Assembly: GCA_046728935.1 (NCBI GenBank)
Contig: JBKPFS010000076.1
Span: 1 to 22,621 of the forward strand
DNA from: DATAFO01 sp046728935
Lineage (GTDB): Bacteria; Actinomycetota; Thermoleophilia; Solirubrobacterales; 70-9
Direction of reading: 5' to 3'
DNA length: 22,621 bases
A program made the position numbers and the translations under genes. The notes beneath the pieces were generated by a model that was not told where the DNA came from, did no database searches, and worked only from the letters and a program-made list of their open reading frames with translations. Below, in pieces: positions 1 to 6,947 of this stretch. Position 1 is the first letter of the stretch, and each line of letters begins with the position of its first letter.

Positions 1-60
1 CCCGAGGGTCGCGTAAGGCCCGATGGCCGGCAGCCGGGACCTCGTCGGGACGGCCGACTG

Positions 61-471
61 GTGAGCGCTGCGGGGGACCCGGGCGGGACGACGGCCGAGG
101 GGCTCCTCCGCGAGGCTCGCAGCGCCCTGCGCCGCCTCTCCCCGGCCGACGCACGCGCCGCGATGGGCGAGGGAGCGCTCTTGATCGACATCCGCTCCGA
201 CTCCCAGCGGACCGCGACGGGTGCGTACCGGGCGCGAGGTTCGTCCCGCGCAACGTCCTCGAATGGCGCCTCGATCCGGCCCGCGAGCACCGCGATCCGG
301 ACCTCGCCCGTCGACGACCGCCGCGTGATCGTGATCTGCGACGAGGGCTACCAGTCGAGCCTCGCGGCGGCGACGCTCACCCGTTTCGGGCTCGACGCGA
401 CCGACGTCATCGGCGGCTTTCAGGCGTGGCGCTCCGCCGGCCTTCCGGTGGAGCCCGCCGAGCCGACCTAG
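61..471 (+). CDS. Rhodanese-like domain protein with out-of-frame middle segment
   Basis: Single-domain rhodanese-type protein, 136 aa from a GTG start. The N-terminal part reads LLIDIRSDSQR and the C-terminal part carries the active loop CDEGYQSS (candidate catalytic Cys) and a typical end, IGGFQAWRSAGLPV. The centre, about nt 211-309, does not look like rhodanese in this frame. In the frame beginning at nt 213 it reads RDGCVPGARF then VPRNVLEWRLDP, the expected family sequence. A lost base near 208-213 and a gained base near 306-310 therefore cancel. The active loop is in frame, but about 32 residues of the fold would be scrambled. The gene ends in a CTAG shared with the convergent methyltransferase. 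No ribosome binding site is seen, and the GTG start is a guess because the left edge is close. Rhodaneses transfer sulfane sulfur; the substrate is unknown here. Confidence 0.75.
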   Translation: MSAAGDPGGTTAEGLLREARSALRRLSPADARAAMGEGALLIDIRSDSQRTATGAYRARGSSRATSSNGASIRPASTAIRTSPVDDRRVIVICDEGYQSSLAAATLTRFGLDATDVIGGFQAWRSAGLPVEPAEPT

Positions 472-1124
472 CCCGAGCCCTCGTTCGCGTTCCTCCTGCG
501 CCGGAAGTGCGCGTAGAGGAACTGCTGGATACCGCCGGCCGGGGTGCGGTGGTCGTCGTGCTCGGATGAGATCGCCTCGAACTCCTCGCCCAAGGTCGCC
601 GCGAGCTCGCCGACTCCGTAGCGCATCACCGGGAGGCCGCTGCACTCCTGGGGCCCGTCGGGGCCGAAGGTGGCGAGGACCACGTGACCGCCGGGGCGCA
701 GGCCGCGCCTGAGGGCCTCGAGGTATCGCTCCCGGTCCGCGACCGCTGTCATGAAGTGGAAGAGAGCACGGTCGTGCCAGAGGTCGTAGCGGCGGGTGAG
801 CTCGTGCGTGCGGATGTCGCCCTCGATCCAGTGGATTCGCGCCGCCGCCTCGCCGGCCTCGCGCCGCGCGTAGTCGAGCGCGACGGCTGAGAGATCGAGC
901 GCGGTGACGTCAGTGTGGCCGGCGTCGAGCAGGTGGACCGCCAGGCTCGAGGCGCCGCCCCCGACGTCGATGATCGGAGCGTCCGGGCTGAGGCGCGCCG
1001 ACTCGATCATTGCCAGGGAACGCTCCAGCACGGGCTCGTACCAGCTCACCCGATCGGGGCTCTTTCGCTGGTACACACGCTGCCAGTGGCGGCGGTCGCC
1101 GGTGATTGTGGCCGGAGCGGTCAC
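468..1124 (-). CDS. Class I SAM-dependent methyltransferase
   Basis: 218-aa protein from a GTG start on the minus strand. SAM-binding motif I is IIDVGGGASSLAVHLL (about residues 50-65), followed by the acidic motif II region VTALDLS, then GDIRTH and the post-motif segment LRPGGHVVLATFGPDGP. The fold is the Rossmann-like class I methyltransferase (Methyltransf_11/25 type). An early RVSWYEPVLE segment resembles small-molecule methyltransferases of the thiopurine/tellurite-type group, but I cannot name a substrate. It converges on the rhodanese gene with a 4-nt overlap and diverges from the BrkB gene with about 40 nt between starts. A weak purine-rich stretch precedes the start, and there is no clear TAnnnT box. 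Confidence 0.88.
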   Translation of the reverse strand: MTAPATITGDRRHWQRVYQRKSPDRVSWYEPVLERSLAMIESARLSPDAPIIDVGGGASSLAVHLLDAGHTDVTALDLSAVALDYARREAGEAAARIHWIEGDIRTHELTRRYDLWHDRALFHFMTAVADRERYLEALRRGLRPGGHVVLATFGPDGPQECSGLPVMRYGVGELAATLGEEFEAISSEHDDHRTPAGGIQQFLYAHFRRRRNANEGSG

Positions 1125-1150
1125 GGTGTGAATGATCCCACCGCCTCAGG

Positions 1151-1156
1151 TACGGT
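1151..1156 (+). promoter_or_regulatory. Candidate -10 element (TACGGT) for BrkB gene
   Basis: TACGGT lies 8 nt before the ATG at 1165. There is no Shine-Dalgarno sequence, which fits a leaderless or very short-leader mRNA. I see no convincing -35. It supports ATG 1165 over the upstream in-frame ATG at 1132. Confidence 0.4.
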
Positions 1157-1164
1157 CCCGGCAG

Positions 1165-2157
1165 ATGGAACTGGTGGAGGGACCAACCGACCTGACCGTT
1201 CGCGCCTGGTGGCAGGCGCTTCGCGACGCGGCGAAAGGATTCGACCGCCGCAACCTGACCGATCGGGCGGCGGCCCTCACCTACTACTCGGTGCTGTCGG
1301 TGTTTCCCGGGTTGATCGTGCTCGTCTCGCTGCTCGGAGTGGTCGGCACCGAGGACACGATCGACGGCCTGCTGCGAATCATCGATGCCCTCGGCCCCCA
1401 GTCGGCCGTGGACGCGCTCGAGGACCCGATCCGAAGTGCCGTCGAGCACTCCGGCGCCGCCAGCGTGGCCCTGGTCGCCGGCCTCGTCGTCGCGCTCTGG
1501 TCGGCCTCGGGCTACGTGGGGGCCTTCACCCGGGCCTCGAACCTCATCTACGACGTCGACGAGGACCGTCCGATCTGGAAGCGGCGACCGCTCGAGCTCC
1601 TCATCACCGTGGTCATGGTCCTGGTCCTGGCCGTCGTGCTGCTCGGGCTGTTCGTGGGTGGCCCGCTCGCCGACGCGATCGGCGACGAGATCGGGATCGG
1701 GGACACCGCGCTCAAGGTCTGGTCGATCGCGAAGTGGCCGGTCCTGTTCGCGATCGTCGTGCTGGTCTTGGCCCTGCTCTATCGCGTCGCCCCCAACGCC
1801 CGCCACGCCGGCCTTCGCTGGATCCTCCCGGGGAGCCTGCTCGCCACGCTGCTCTGGATTATCGCCTCGGCGGGCTTCTCCACCTACGTCTCTCACTTCG
1901 GCTCCTACTCCAATACCTACGGCGGGCTCGCCGGCGTGGTCGTGTTCCTGATCTGGATCTGGCTCACCAATGTCGCCGTCCTGTTCGGCGCCCAGTTCGC
2001 GGCCGAGCTCGAGCGCACCGGCGCCGCGGCGGGATACGCGACGGAGGAGCAGGAGTTCGCCCCCTTCGTCAGCCCGGCGCGGGAGGAGCCCACTGAGCCG
2101 GAGGGCGCTCAGTCCGGCGAGGCGCCCGTCAGCGAACGCGCCCCCGGGACGACCTAA
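1165..2157 (+). CDS. YihY/BrkB (UPF0761) family inner-membrane protein
   Basis: Polytopic membrane protein of the YihY/virulence factor BrkB family, once mis-assigned as RNase BN. The start used here (ATG 1165) gives 330 aa; an in-frame ATG at 1132 would add 11 poorly conserved residues and overlap the promoter candidate. The family signature is present as NLTDRAAALTYYSVLSVFPG near the N-terminus. About six hydrophobic segments follow, including VLSVFPGLIVLVSLLGVVG, a segment around VALVAGLVVALW, a strongly hydrophobic stretch near residues 140-165, and LAGVVVFLIWIWLTNVAVLFGAQ before the cytoplasmic tail. The last 40 or so residues are polar, acidic and Pro-rich and probably disordered. The transport or structural role of the family is unsettled. 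The gene is probably transcribed alone. Confidence 0.92.
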   Translation: MELVEGPTDLTVRAWWQALRDAAKGFDRRNLTDRAAALTYYSVLSVFPGLIVLVSLLGVVGTEDTIDGLLRIIDALGPQSAVDALEDPIRSAVEHSGAASVALVAGLVVALWSASGYVGAFTRASNLIYDVDEDRPIWKRRPLELLITVVMVLVLAVVLLGLFVGGPLADAIGDEIGIGDTALKVWSIAKWPVLFAIVVLVLALLYRVAPNARHAGLRWILPGSLLATLLWIIASAGFSTYVSHFGSYSNTYGGLAGVVVFLIWIWLTNVAVLFGAQFAAELERTGAAAGYATEEQEFAPFVSPAREEPTEPEGAQSGEAPVSERAPGTT

Positions 2158-2215
2158 CCAGCCTGGCAAGAGAACGGGCTCATGGGCGGAGAGCCGCGCC
2201 GTCCGGGTCCCTCTC

Positions 2216-2221
2216 TAAGTT
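2216..2221 (+). promoter_or_regulatory. Candidate -10 element (TAAGTT) for YhaM-like gene
   Basis: TAAGTT sits 6 nt before ATG 2228, so a transcript would begin at or next to the start codon. There is no Shine-Dalgarno sequence in front of the gene and no clear -35. Confidence 0.45.
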
Positions 2222-2227
2222 GGATGA

Positions 2228-3256
2228 ATGAGTGAGCAGGCGACCATAGACGCGCTCCAGGCACCGCTCGGGGCGGCGGATAACGGCCACAGGCCGGCCC
2301 GAAAGTTCGTGCGCGAGCTTGCCGAGGGGGACGAGGTCGCCACCGCGTTGGCGGTCCGCGCGCGCGACCGCCGAACGCGCAGAAGCGGCGACGACTTCGT
2401 CCGCCTGATGGTCGGCGATCGCACCGGAACGGTCGAGGCGGTCGCGTGGGAGGGCGTCGAGGAGTGCTTCGACGTCGCCGAGCCTGGCGGGGTGGTGTGG
2501 ATCGAGGGACGCTTCAGCGTCCATCCGCAGTACGGCGCCAAGATCACGATCCGCGCGATCCGCGCGGCGCGCCCGGGCGAGTACGAGCAGGCAGACCTCG
2601 CCGAGGGGCCGGAGCGCCCGGTGGCGGCTCTCGAGGCGGCGCTTCGCGAGCTGGTTGGGACGATCCAGAATCCCCAGCTCCGAGGCCTGCTCGATCGCTT
2701 CTTCGGCGAGGGCTCCGCGGTCTGGGAGCGCTTCCGCGAGGCGCCGGCGGCCAAGTACTACCACCAGGCTTATCCTCACGGGCTGCTCGACCACACGGTC
2801 TCCGTGGCCCAGGCGGTGAGCGCCGCCGCGGCCGCCTTCCGGGGCATCGATCGCGACGTCGCGGTCGCCGGTGCGCTGCTACACGACATCGGCAAGACCG
2901 AGGCCTACAACGACGACCCGCTGGCGATCGACCTCACCGACCGCGGGCGGCTTCAGGGCGAGATCCCGCTCGGCTACTACGTCGTCCGGAGCACGATCGA
3001 GTCGATCCGGGGCTTCGATCCCGATGTGGCTCAGGCGATCCTCCACATCATCCTCTCCCACCACGGGACGCTCGAGAACGGGTCGCCGGTCGTCCCCGCC
3101 ACCCGCGAGGCGACCCTCGTCCACATGATCGACAACCTCGGGGGCAAGCTGGGCAGCTTCGACCGCATCGAGCGTGAGCTGCCCGACGGCGAGGCCTGGT
3201 CTCGGTTCGATCGCGGCCTGGAGTCGGCCGCCTACTTCCGTTCCCGGGCCGCCTGA
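2228..3256 (+). CDS. OB-fold/HD-domain 3'-5' exoribonuclease, YhaM family
   Basis: 342-aa protein with the two-part architecture of YhaM. An N-terminal OB-fold nucleic-acid binding domain (about residues 25-120: FVRLMVGDRTGTVEAVAWEG, then VVWIEGRFS) is followed by an HD phosphohydrolase domain (about 175-310). Metal-site candidates are the His residues in YPHGLLDHTVSV, the HD pair in LLHDIGKTEAY (H219, D220), the paired His in LSHHGTLENG and the Asp in VHMIDNLGGK. YhaM enzymes degrade short single-stranded RNA (and some DNA) from the 3' end in a metal-dependent way. The length is close to the usual 310-340 aa. It follows the BrkB gene by 70 nt and appears to have its own leaderless promoter. 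Confidence 0.9.
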   Translation: MSEQATIDALQAPLGAADNGHRPARKFVRELAEGDEVATALAVRARDRRTRRSGDDFVRLMVGDRTGTVEAVAWEGVEECFDVAEPGGVVWIEGRFSVHPQYGAKITIRAIRAARPGEYEQADLAEGPERPVAALEAALRELVGTIQNPQLRGLLDRFFGEGSAVWERFREAPAAKYYHQAYPHGLLDHTVSVAQAVSAAAAAFRGIDRDVAVAGALLHDIGKTEAYNDDPLAIDLTDRGRLQGEIPLGYYVVRSTIESIRGFDPDVAQAILHIILSHHGTLENGSPVVPATREATLVHMIDNLGGKLGSFDRIERELPDGEAWSRFDRGLESAAYFRSRAA

Positions 3257-3345
3257 GCCGTCGCGCCGCGCCCGACGATGTCTATTGGACGCAGGCAGGA
3301 CTCTACAGCGACGGGCGCGCCGAAAATGGCCGGATTTTGGGTGTC

Positions 3346-3364
3346 GGGCGGGCGGGCGAGCGGG
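3346..3364 (+). other. G-quadruplex-type motif upstream of pafBC-like gene
   Basis: Four GGG runs with loops of 1, 1 and 5 nt (GGG at 3346, 3350, 3354 and 3362). It covers roughly -41 to -23 relative to a start site at 3387, where a -35 element would be. An AT-island with arms AAAAT (3323-3327) and ATTTT (3334-3338) lies just upstream. Function is inferred only; such runs are not rare in very GC-rich DNA. Confidence 0.4.
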
Positions 3365-3374
3365 CGGCGCTGAC

Positions 3375-3380
3375 TATGCT
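3375..3380 (+). promoter_or_regulatory. Candidate -10 element (TATGCT) for pafBC-like gene
   Basis: TATGCT lies 6 nt before GTG 3387, predicting a leaderless transcript. No Shine-Dalgarno sequence is present, and this spacing decides the choice of GTG 3387 as start. Confidence 0.5.
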
Positions 3381-3386
3381 CACGCC

Positions 3387-5459
3387 GTGGCCAAGGACAC
3401 CGAGAAGCTGATTCGCCAGCTCTCCTTGATCTCGTTTCTGATGGCCAACGGGCGCCCGGTCTCCGCGCTCGAGATCAAGCGGGAGGTGGAGGGCTACAGC
3501 TCGATGAACGAGGACGCCTTCGCGCGGCGTTTCTACGCCGACCGGGCGGAGCTCGAGAGCCTCGGGATCTCGCTCCAGGTTGAGAAGCCCGCGGAGGGGT
3601 TCTTCGAGGCGGAGCTCTACGCCCTGCCGCCCGAGAACTACTACCTGCCGGCGATCGAGTTCACCGACTCGGAGCTCGCCGCGCTGCGGACGGCCCTCGG
3701 CCTCCTCGACGGAGAGTTCGCCTACGCGGAGCCCCTGCGACTCGCGCTCCAGCAGGTCTCATGGGGCCGCCCGAGCCCGCTCGCCGAGCGCGACTCCGCG
3801 CCGATCGAGATCAAGCTGACGCAGGCCGGCGGCGGTCGCGAGGTCTCGCAGCGGCTGGCCAAGATCGAGACCGCCATCTCGCGCCGCAAGACGATCGAGT
3901 TCAGCTACTACTCGCTCCAGCGCGACGAGGTCTCCGATCGCAAGGTGGACCCATACCACCTGGTCTTCCGCGACGGCCAGTTCTATTTGATCGGCCACTC
4001 CCACGAGCGCGACGGCGTGCGCGTGTTCAGGCTCTCGCGGATCCGCGGCAAGGTGTCCTACGCGACCAAGGCCGAGCATGACTTCGCGCCGCCGGAGGAC
4101 TTCGACCGTCGCGACTACGCCTCCCGCGCGGACTGGCAGATGGGCGAGATCGACGGCCGCGCTCACGTCTTCGTGCGCGAGCGGATCGCCTGGCTGGTGG
4201 AGCGCGACTTCGGCTCCTACGGCGAGCTTCGCAAGCCGACCAAGGCCGACGGCGTGAGGGGGCGGGGGATGGTGTTCGAGACCGACTTCGCCTCCGCCCG
4301 CCAGCTGATCTCGTGGGTCCTCGGCTGGCGCGAGAACGCGAGGCTGCTCGAACCCGCAGCGCTCGCGAAGGAGGCCGGTGAGCGGCTGAAGCTCCTTCGC
4401 GAACGCCACAGGAAGGAGTTCGAGCTGGCCAAGACCGTCTCGCGGCCGCTCGCCGAAGGCGCGGCGGTCCGCCGCAAGGACGGCGGGCCCTCCCGCTCGA
4501 ACGGTCGCTCTGAGTCGGTCATCCGACCCGAGCGCTTTGCCCGCCTCGTCACCCTCGCCGGCCTGCTCATCGGCGCCGCCCGCGAGGGCGCCCGGCTCGA
4601 GGTCGGTCGAGTGCTCGACGAGCTCAACGTCTCGATCGATGAGCTCCGCGAGGACCTCGACGTCCTCAACGTCGTCAACTTCGGCGGCGGCACGTACGTG
4701 CTCTACGCGGAGATCGTCGACGACGAGATCGAGGTCGACCCGGACACCTACGGCGACAACTTCGCCCGCCCGGCGAGGCTGCTGCCGCTGGAGGCGAAGG
4801 CGCTGGTCGCGGCGATCGACCTGTTCGGCGACCACCTGCCGCAGTCGGGGCTGCAAAGCGCGCGGGAGAAGATCGTCGCCGCGCTCGGGCACGACCCCTC
4901 CGAGGAGGGCCTCGAGATCGCCCCGGGCGGCGACGACTCCGAGGTGGTGCGGACGGTGAACGAGGCGATCCGCCGCCGCCGCGTGCTCGAGCTCCAGTAC
5001 TACAAGGAGAACGAGGACGAATTCACCAAGCGCGAGGTGGAGCCCTACCAGCTCGTCAACGGCCCCGAGGGCTGGTACCTCGGCTGCTTCGATCTCGCGC
5101 GCGAGGACACGCGCCACTTCCGGCTCGATCGGATGAAGGAGGCGCGAAGCACGCGGCGCGAGTTCAAGCCCCGAGAAGGAATCGAGGAGCGGCTCGGCGA
5201 GCAGGAGTGGATATCGCACGGCGAGGTCGCGACCTCCGGCGTCGCCCGGGTCTGGGTCGCGCCGGAGCGGGCCCGCTGGCTGCGCGAGGAGCGCACGGTG
5301 GTCGAGGAGCTCGCCGACGGCGCGGTCGTGGTCGAGCTTCCTTACGGGTCCCGCGACTGGCTCGTGCGCGAGGTGCTGAAGGGGGTCGGCGACCTGGTCG
5401 TGCTCGAGCCCGAGGACGCGCGCGAGGCGGTCGCCAAGGCCGTTGCCGGCGCAGCCTGA
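3387..5459 (+). CDS. pafBC: Fused PafBC-like WYL-domain transcriptional regulator
   Basis: 690-aa protein from GTG 3387. The reading frame is open further upstream, but that part is Arg/Gly-rich and uncharacteristic, and VAKDTEKLIRQLSLISFLM is a normal regulator start. Two homologous halves are joined. The first has a winged HTH (about 1-70), a WYL domain around KTIEFSYYS with FYL at 199-201 in place of WYL, and a WCX-like region. The second has an HTH starting near residue 384 (FARLVTLAGLLIG), a WYL domain with WYL at 563-565 (EGWYLGCFDLA), and a C-terminal WCX region (RVWVAPERARWL). PafB and PafC are separate in mycobacteria and fused in some other actinobacteria. They activate LexA-independent DNA-damage genes, and the WYL domains are thought to sense a nucleic-acid ligand. 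pafBC often sits beside proteasome/Pup genes, but none are visible here. Confidence 0.88.
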   Translation: MAKDTEKLIRQLSLISFLMANGRPVSALEIKREVEGYSSMNEDAFARRFYADRAELESLGISLQVEKPAEGFFEAELYALPPENYYLPAIEFTDSELAALRTALGLLDGEFAYAEPLRLALQQVSWGRPSPLAERDSAPIEIKLTQAGGGREVSQRLAKIETAISRRKTIEFSYYSLQRDEVSDRKVDPYHLVFRDGQFYLIGHSHERDGVRVFRLSRIRGKVSYATKAEHDFAPPEDFDRRDYASRADWQMGEIDGRAHVFVRERIAWLVERDFGSYGELRKPTKADGVRGRGMVFETDFASARQLISWVLGWRENARLLEPAALAKEAGERLKLLRERHRKEFELAKTVSRPLAEGAAVRRKDGGPSRSNGRSESVIRPERFARLVTLAGLLIGAAREGARLEVGRVLDELNVSIDELREDLDVLNVVNFGGGTYVLYAEIVDDEIEVDPDTYGDNFARPARLLPLEAKALVAAIDLFGDHLPQSGLQSAREKIVAALGHDPSEEGLEIAPGGDDSEVVRTVNEAIRRRRVLELQYYKENEDEFTKREVEPYQLVNGPEGWYLGCFDLAREDTRHFRLDRMKEARSTRREFKPREGIEERLGEQEWISHGEVATSGVARVWVAPERARWLREERTVVEELADGAVVVELPYGSRDWLVREVLKGVGDLVVLEPEDAREAVAKAVAGAA

Positions 5460-5471
5460 CCCGGGCCTCCG

Positions 5472-6128
5472 CTACCCGAGCCCCTCGAGCGTCGGCGGCA
5501 GCCGGGAGAGGTCCGGCAGCTCGGCGGCCCGGTGCAGGTCGCTCGCCTCGCCGAGGCGGTTGATCCACACGCACGGGACACCCATTCGCGCGCAGGGCGC
5601 GACATCGTGGAACAGGCTCGCGGCGACGTGCACGTGGGCTGTCGGTTCCGGCCCGACGTCGTCCCGGAACCGCCGCCAGTGCCCCGGCGCGGGCTTGTAC
5701 GACCCGGCCTCGGTCGCCGTGATCAGCAGATCGAAGGGCACGCCGAGCGTCCGCACCGAGGCGTCGAGCAGATCAGGGTCTGTATTGGAGAGGATCGCCA
5801 GGCGCCATCCCTGCTCACGCAGCTTCGTCAGCGCCTCGGGCACCTCGGGGAAGGGCTCCCAGGTAGGCAACAACTGTGCGAGCGCGTCCTCGCGGCCCGC
5901 CGGAACGTGGAGACCTTCGATCTCCGCCACGGCGCTCAGGCAGCGCGCCATCACCTCGCGGTAGGGCAGATCGCGGTCGGCCTGCACCCGCGGCTCGACC
6001 GCGTGGTAATGCGCCAGTATGCGCTGCAGGTCGGATCCCGGCCAGATCTCTGCAAAGGCCGCAGCGATGCCGTCCTCCCAGTCGATCAGCGTCCCGTAGC
6101 AGTCGAAGGTCGCCCACCGGTCAGCCAT
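5472..6128 (-). CDS. HAD-superfamily hydrolase, haloacid dehalogenase type II-like
   Basis: 218-aa HAD hydrolase on the minus strand, ATG start. Motif I is TFDCYGTLIDW with nucleophile Asp9, motif II is ILSNTDPDLL, the motif III Lys is in GSYKPAPGHW, and motif IV is VAASLFHDVAPCARMGVPCVWINR. The SNTD and AASLFHD forms are those of L-2-haloacid dehalogenase-like proteins (subclass IA), which displace halide from short 2-haloacids through an aspartyl ester. Many members in soil bacteria have unknown substrates, so the reaction is not certain. It converges on the regulator gene with 12 nt between stops and diverges from the MBL gene, with a -10-like TATAGT 9 nt before its ATG. Confidence 0.88.
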   Translation of the reverse strand: MADRWATFDCYGTLIDWEDGIAAAFAEIWPGSDLQRILAHYHAVEPRVQADRDLPYREVMARCLSAVAEIEGLHVPAGREDALAQLLPTWEPFPEVPEALTKLREQGWRLAILSNTDPDLLDASVRTLGVPFDLLITATEAGSYKPAPGHWRRFRDDVGPEPTAHVHVAASLFHDVAPCARMGVPCVWINRLGEASDLHRAAELPDLSRLPPTLEGLG

Positions 6129-6937
6129 TGGCGCGTGACTATATTCGCGCCATCGAGCCGGCCCCCGGCCATCCCGAGATCGTTCGCATCGTCGCAGCCA
6201 ACCCCGGCCCGATGACGCTCGAGGGAACCAACACGTATGTGGTGGAGGGCGATGGCGTCGCCTGGGTGATCGATCCCGGCCCGGACGAGCCGGCGCATCT
6301 CGACGCCGTGCGGGCCGCCGGCGAGGCGCGCGGGGGGATCGCCGGCGTCGTCCTCACGCACTCGCACGCCGACCACTCCGCGGGCGTCGACGCGCTCGGC
6401 GCCCCGCTGCTCTGGGGCGCGGTTAGCGAGGGAGATGAGACCGGGCAGTTCGCCGCCGCGGCGCAGCCCGCGGATCCGCCGCCGGAGGCGATCGGCCCCT
6501 TCCGGGTGATCTCGACGCCCGGGCACGCGCCCGACCACGTCTGCTTCTCGCTCGGGGCTGTGTGTTTCTGCGGCGACCTCGTCCTCGGCCACGGCTCGTC
6601 GATCGTTCCGCCCGCGGCCTACGGGGGCTCGCTGAGCGAGTACATGGAGTCGCTGAGCTGGGTTCGGGCGCTCGACTCCGAGCTCCTCTGCCCCGGGCAC
6701 GGGCCGTGGATCACCGACCCGGCGGCGAAGGTCGACGAGTACGTGGAGCATCGTCGGATGCGAGAGCGCCGCCTGCTCGCGGCGCTCGAGAGTGGCGAGC
6801 GTTCGCGCGCCGCCCTGCTCGCCGAGGTCTGGGACGACGTCCCGGAGGTGCTGCGCCCGGCCGCCGCCGCGGCGATGGAGGCGCACCTCGAGAAGCTCGA
6901 CGCCGAGGGCCGACTGCCGGCGAACCTCCGCGACTAG
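6128..6937 (+). CDS. Metallo-beta-lactamase fold hydrolase (LACTB2/glyoxalase II-like)
   Basis: About 260-270 aa MBL-fold protein. The metal motif HSHADH is at nt 6359-6376, followed by the later ligand candidates in STPGHAPDHVCF, CGDLVLG and LCPGHGPW. The N-terminal NPGPMTLEGTNTY and the C-terminal winged-helix part (VDEYVEHRRMRERRLLAALE onward) are those of the LACTB2-like group, whose members include thioesterases and an endoribonuclease. The start is uncertain. TTG 6128 is the nearest canonical in-frame codon, but it overlaps the HAD ATG and lies upstream of the -10 candidate TATATT. If the mRNA is leaderless it would begin near 6152, at an ATC codon (with ATT at 6143). The first ATG, at 6212, falls inside a conserved motif and is too late. 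The stop TAG is reused in the next gene's -10 hexamer. Confidence 0.85.
   Translation: MARDYIRAIEPAPGHPEIVRIVAANPGPMTLEGTNTYVVEGDGVAWVIDPGPDEPAHLDAVRAAGEARGGIAGVVLTHSHADHSAGVDALGAPLLWGAVSEGDETGQFAAAAQPADPPPEAIGPFRVISTPGHAPDHVCFSLGAVCFCGDLVLGHGSSIVPPAAYGGSLSEYMESLSWVRALDSELLCPGHGPWITDPAAKVDEYVEHRRMRERRLLAALESGERSRAALLAEVWDDVPEVLRPAAAAAMEAHLEKLDAEGRLPANLRD
6138..6145. promoter_or_regulatory. Overlapping divergent -10 elements (HAD / MBL)
   Basis: On the plus strand TATATT occupies 6140-6145. On the minus strand TATAGT occupies 6143-6138 and lies 9 nt before the HAD ATG. The two hexamers share four base pairs, so one 8-bp AT patch could open for transcription in either direction. No Shine-Dalgarno sequence is seen on either side. 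Confidence 0.5.
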
Positions 6938-6940
6938 TCT
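6935..6940 (+). promoter_or_regulatory. Candidate -10 element (TAGTCT) built on MBL stop codon
   Basis: TAGTCT lies 7 nt before GTG 6948 and its first three bases are the stop codon of the MBL gene. No Shine-Dalgarno sequence precedes the GTG, so a leaderless acylase mRNA is likely. Confidence 0.45.
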
Positions 6941-6947
6941 CTCGACC

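Noticed and set aside
1..60. End of an upstream gene (TAA at 14-16)
   Set aside because: Only a few codons are visible and there is nothing to identify; a cysteine dioxygenase upstream would be plausible but cannot be supported.
910..2169. Long minus-strand open frame opposite BrkB
   Set aside because: Low-complexity Arg/Gly/Asp-rich translation with no family pattern; it is a shadow of the clear membrane protein gene.
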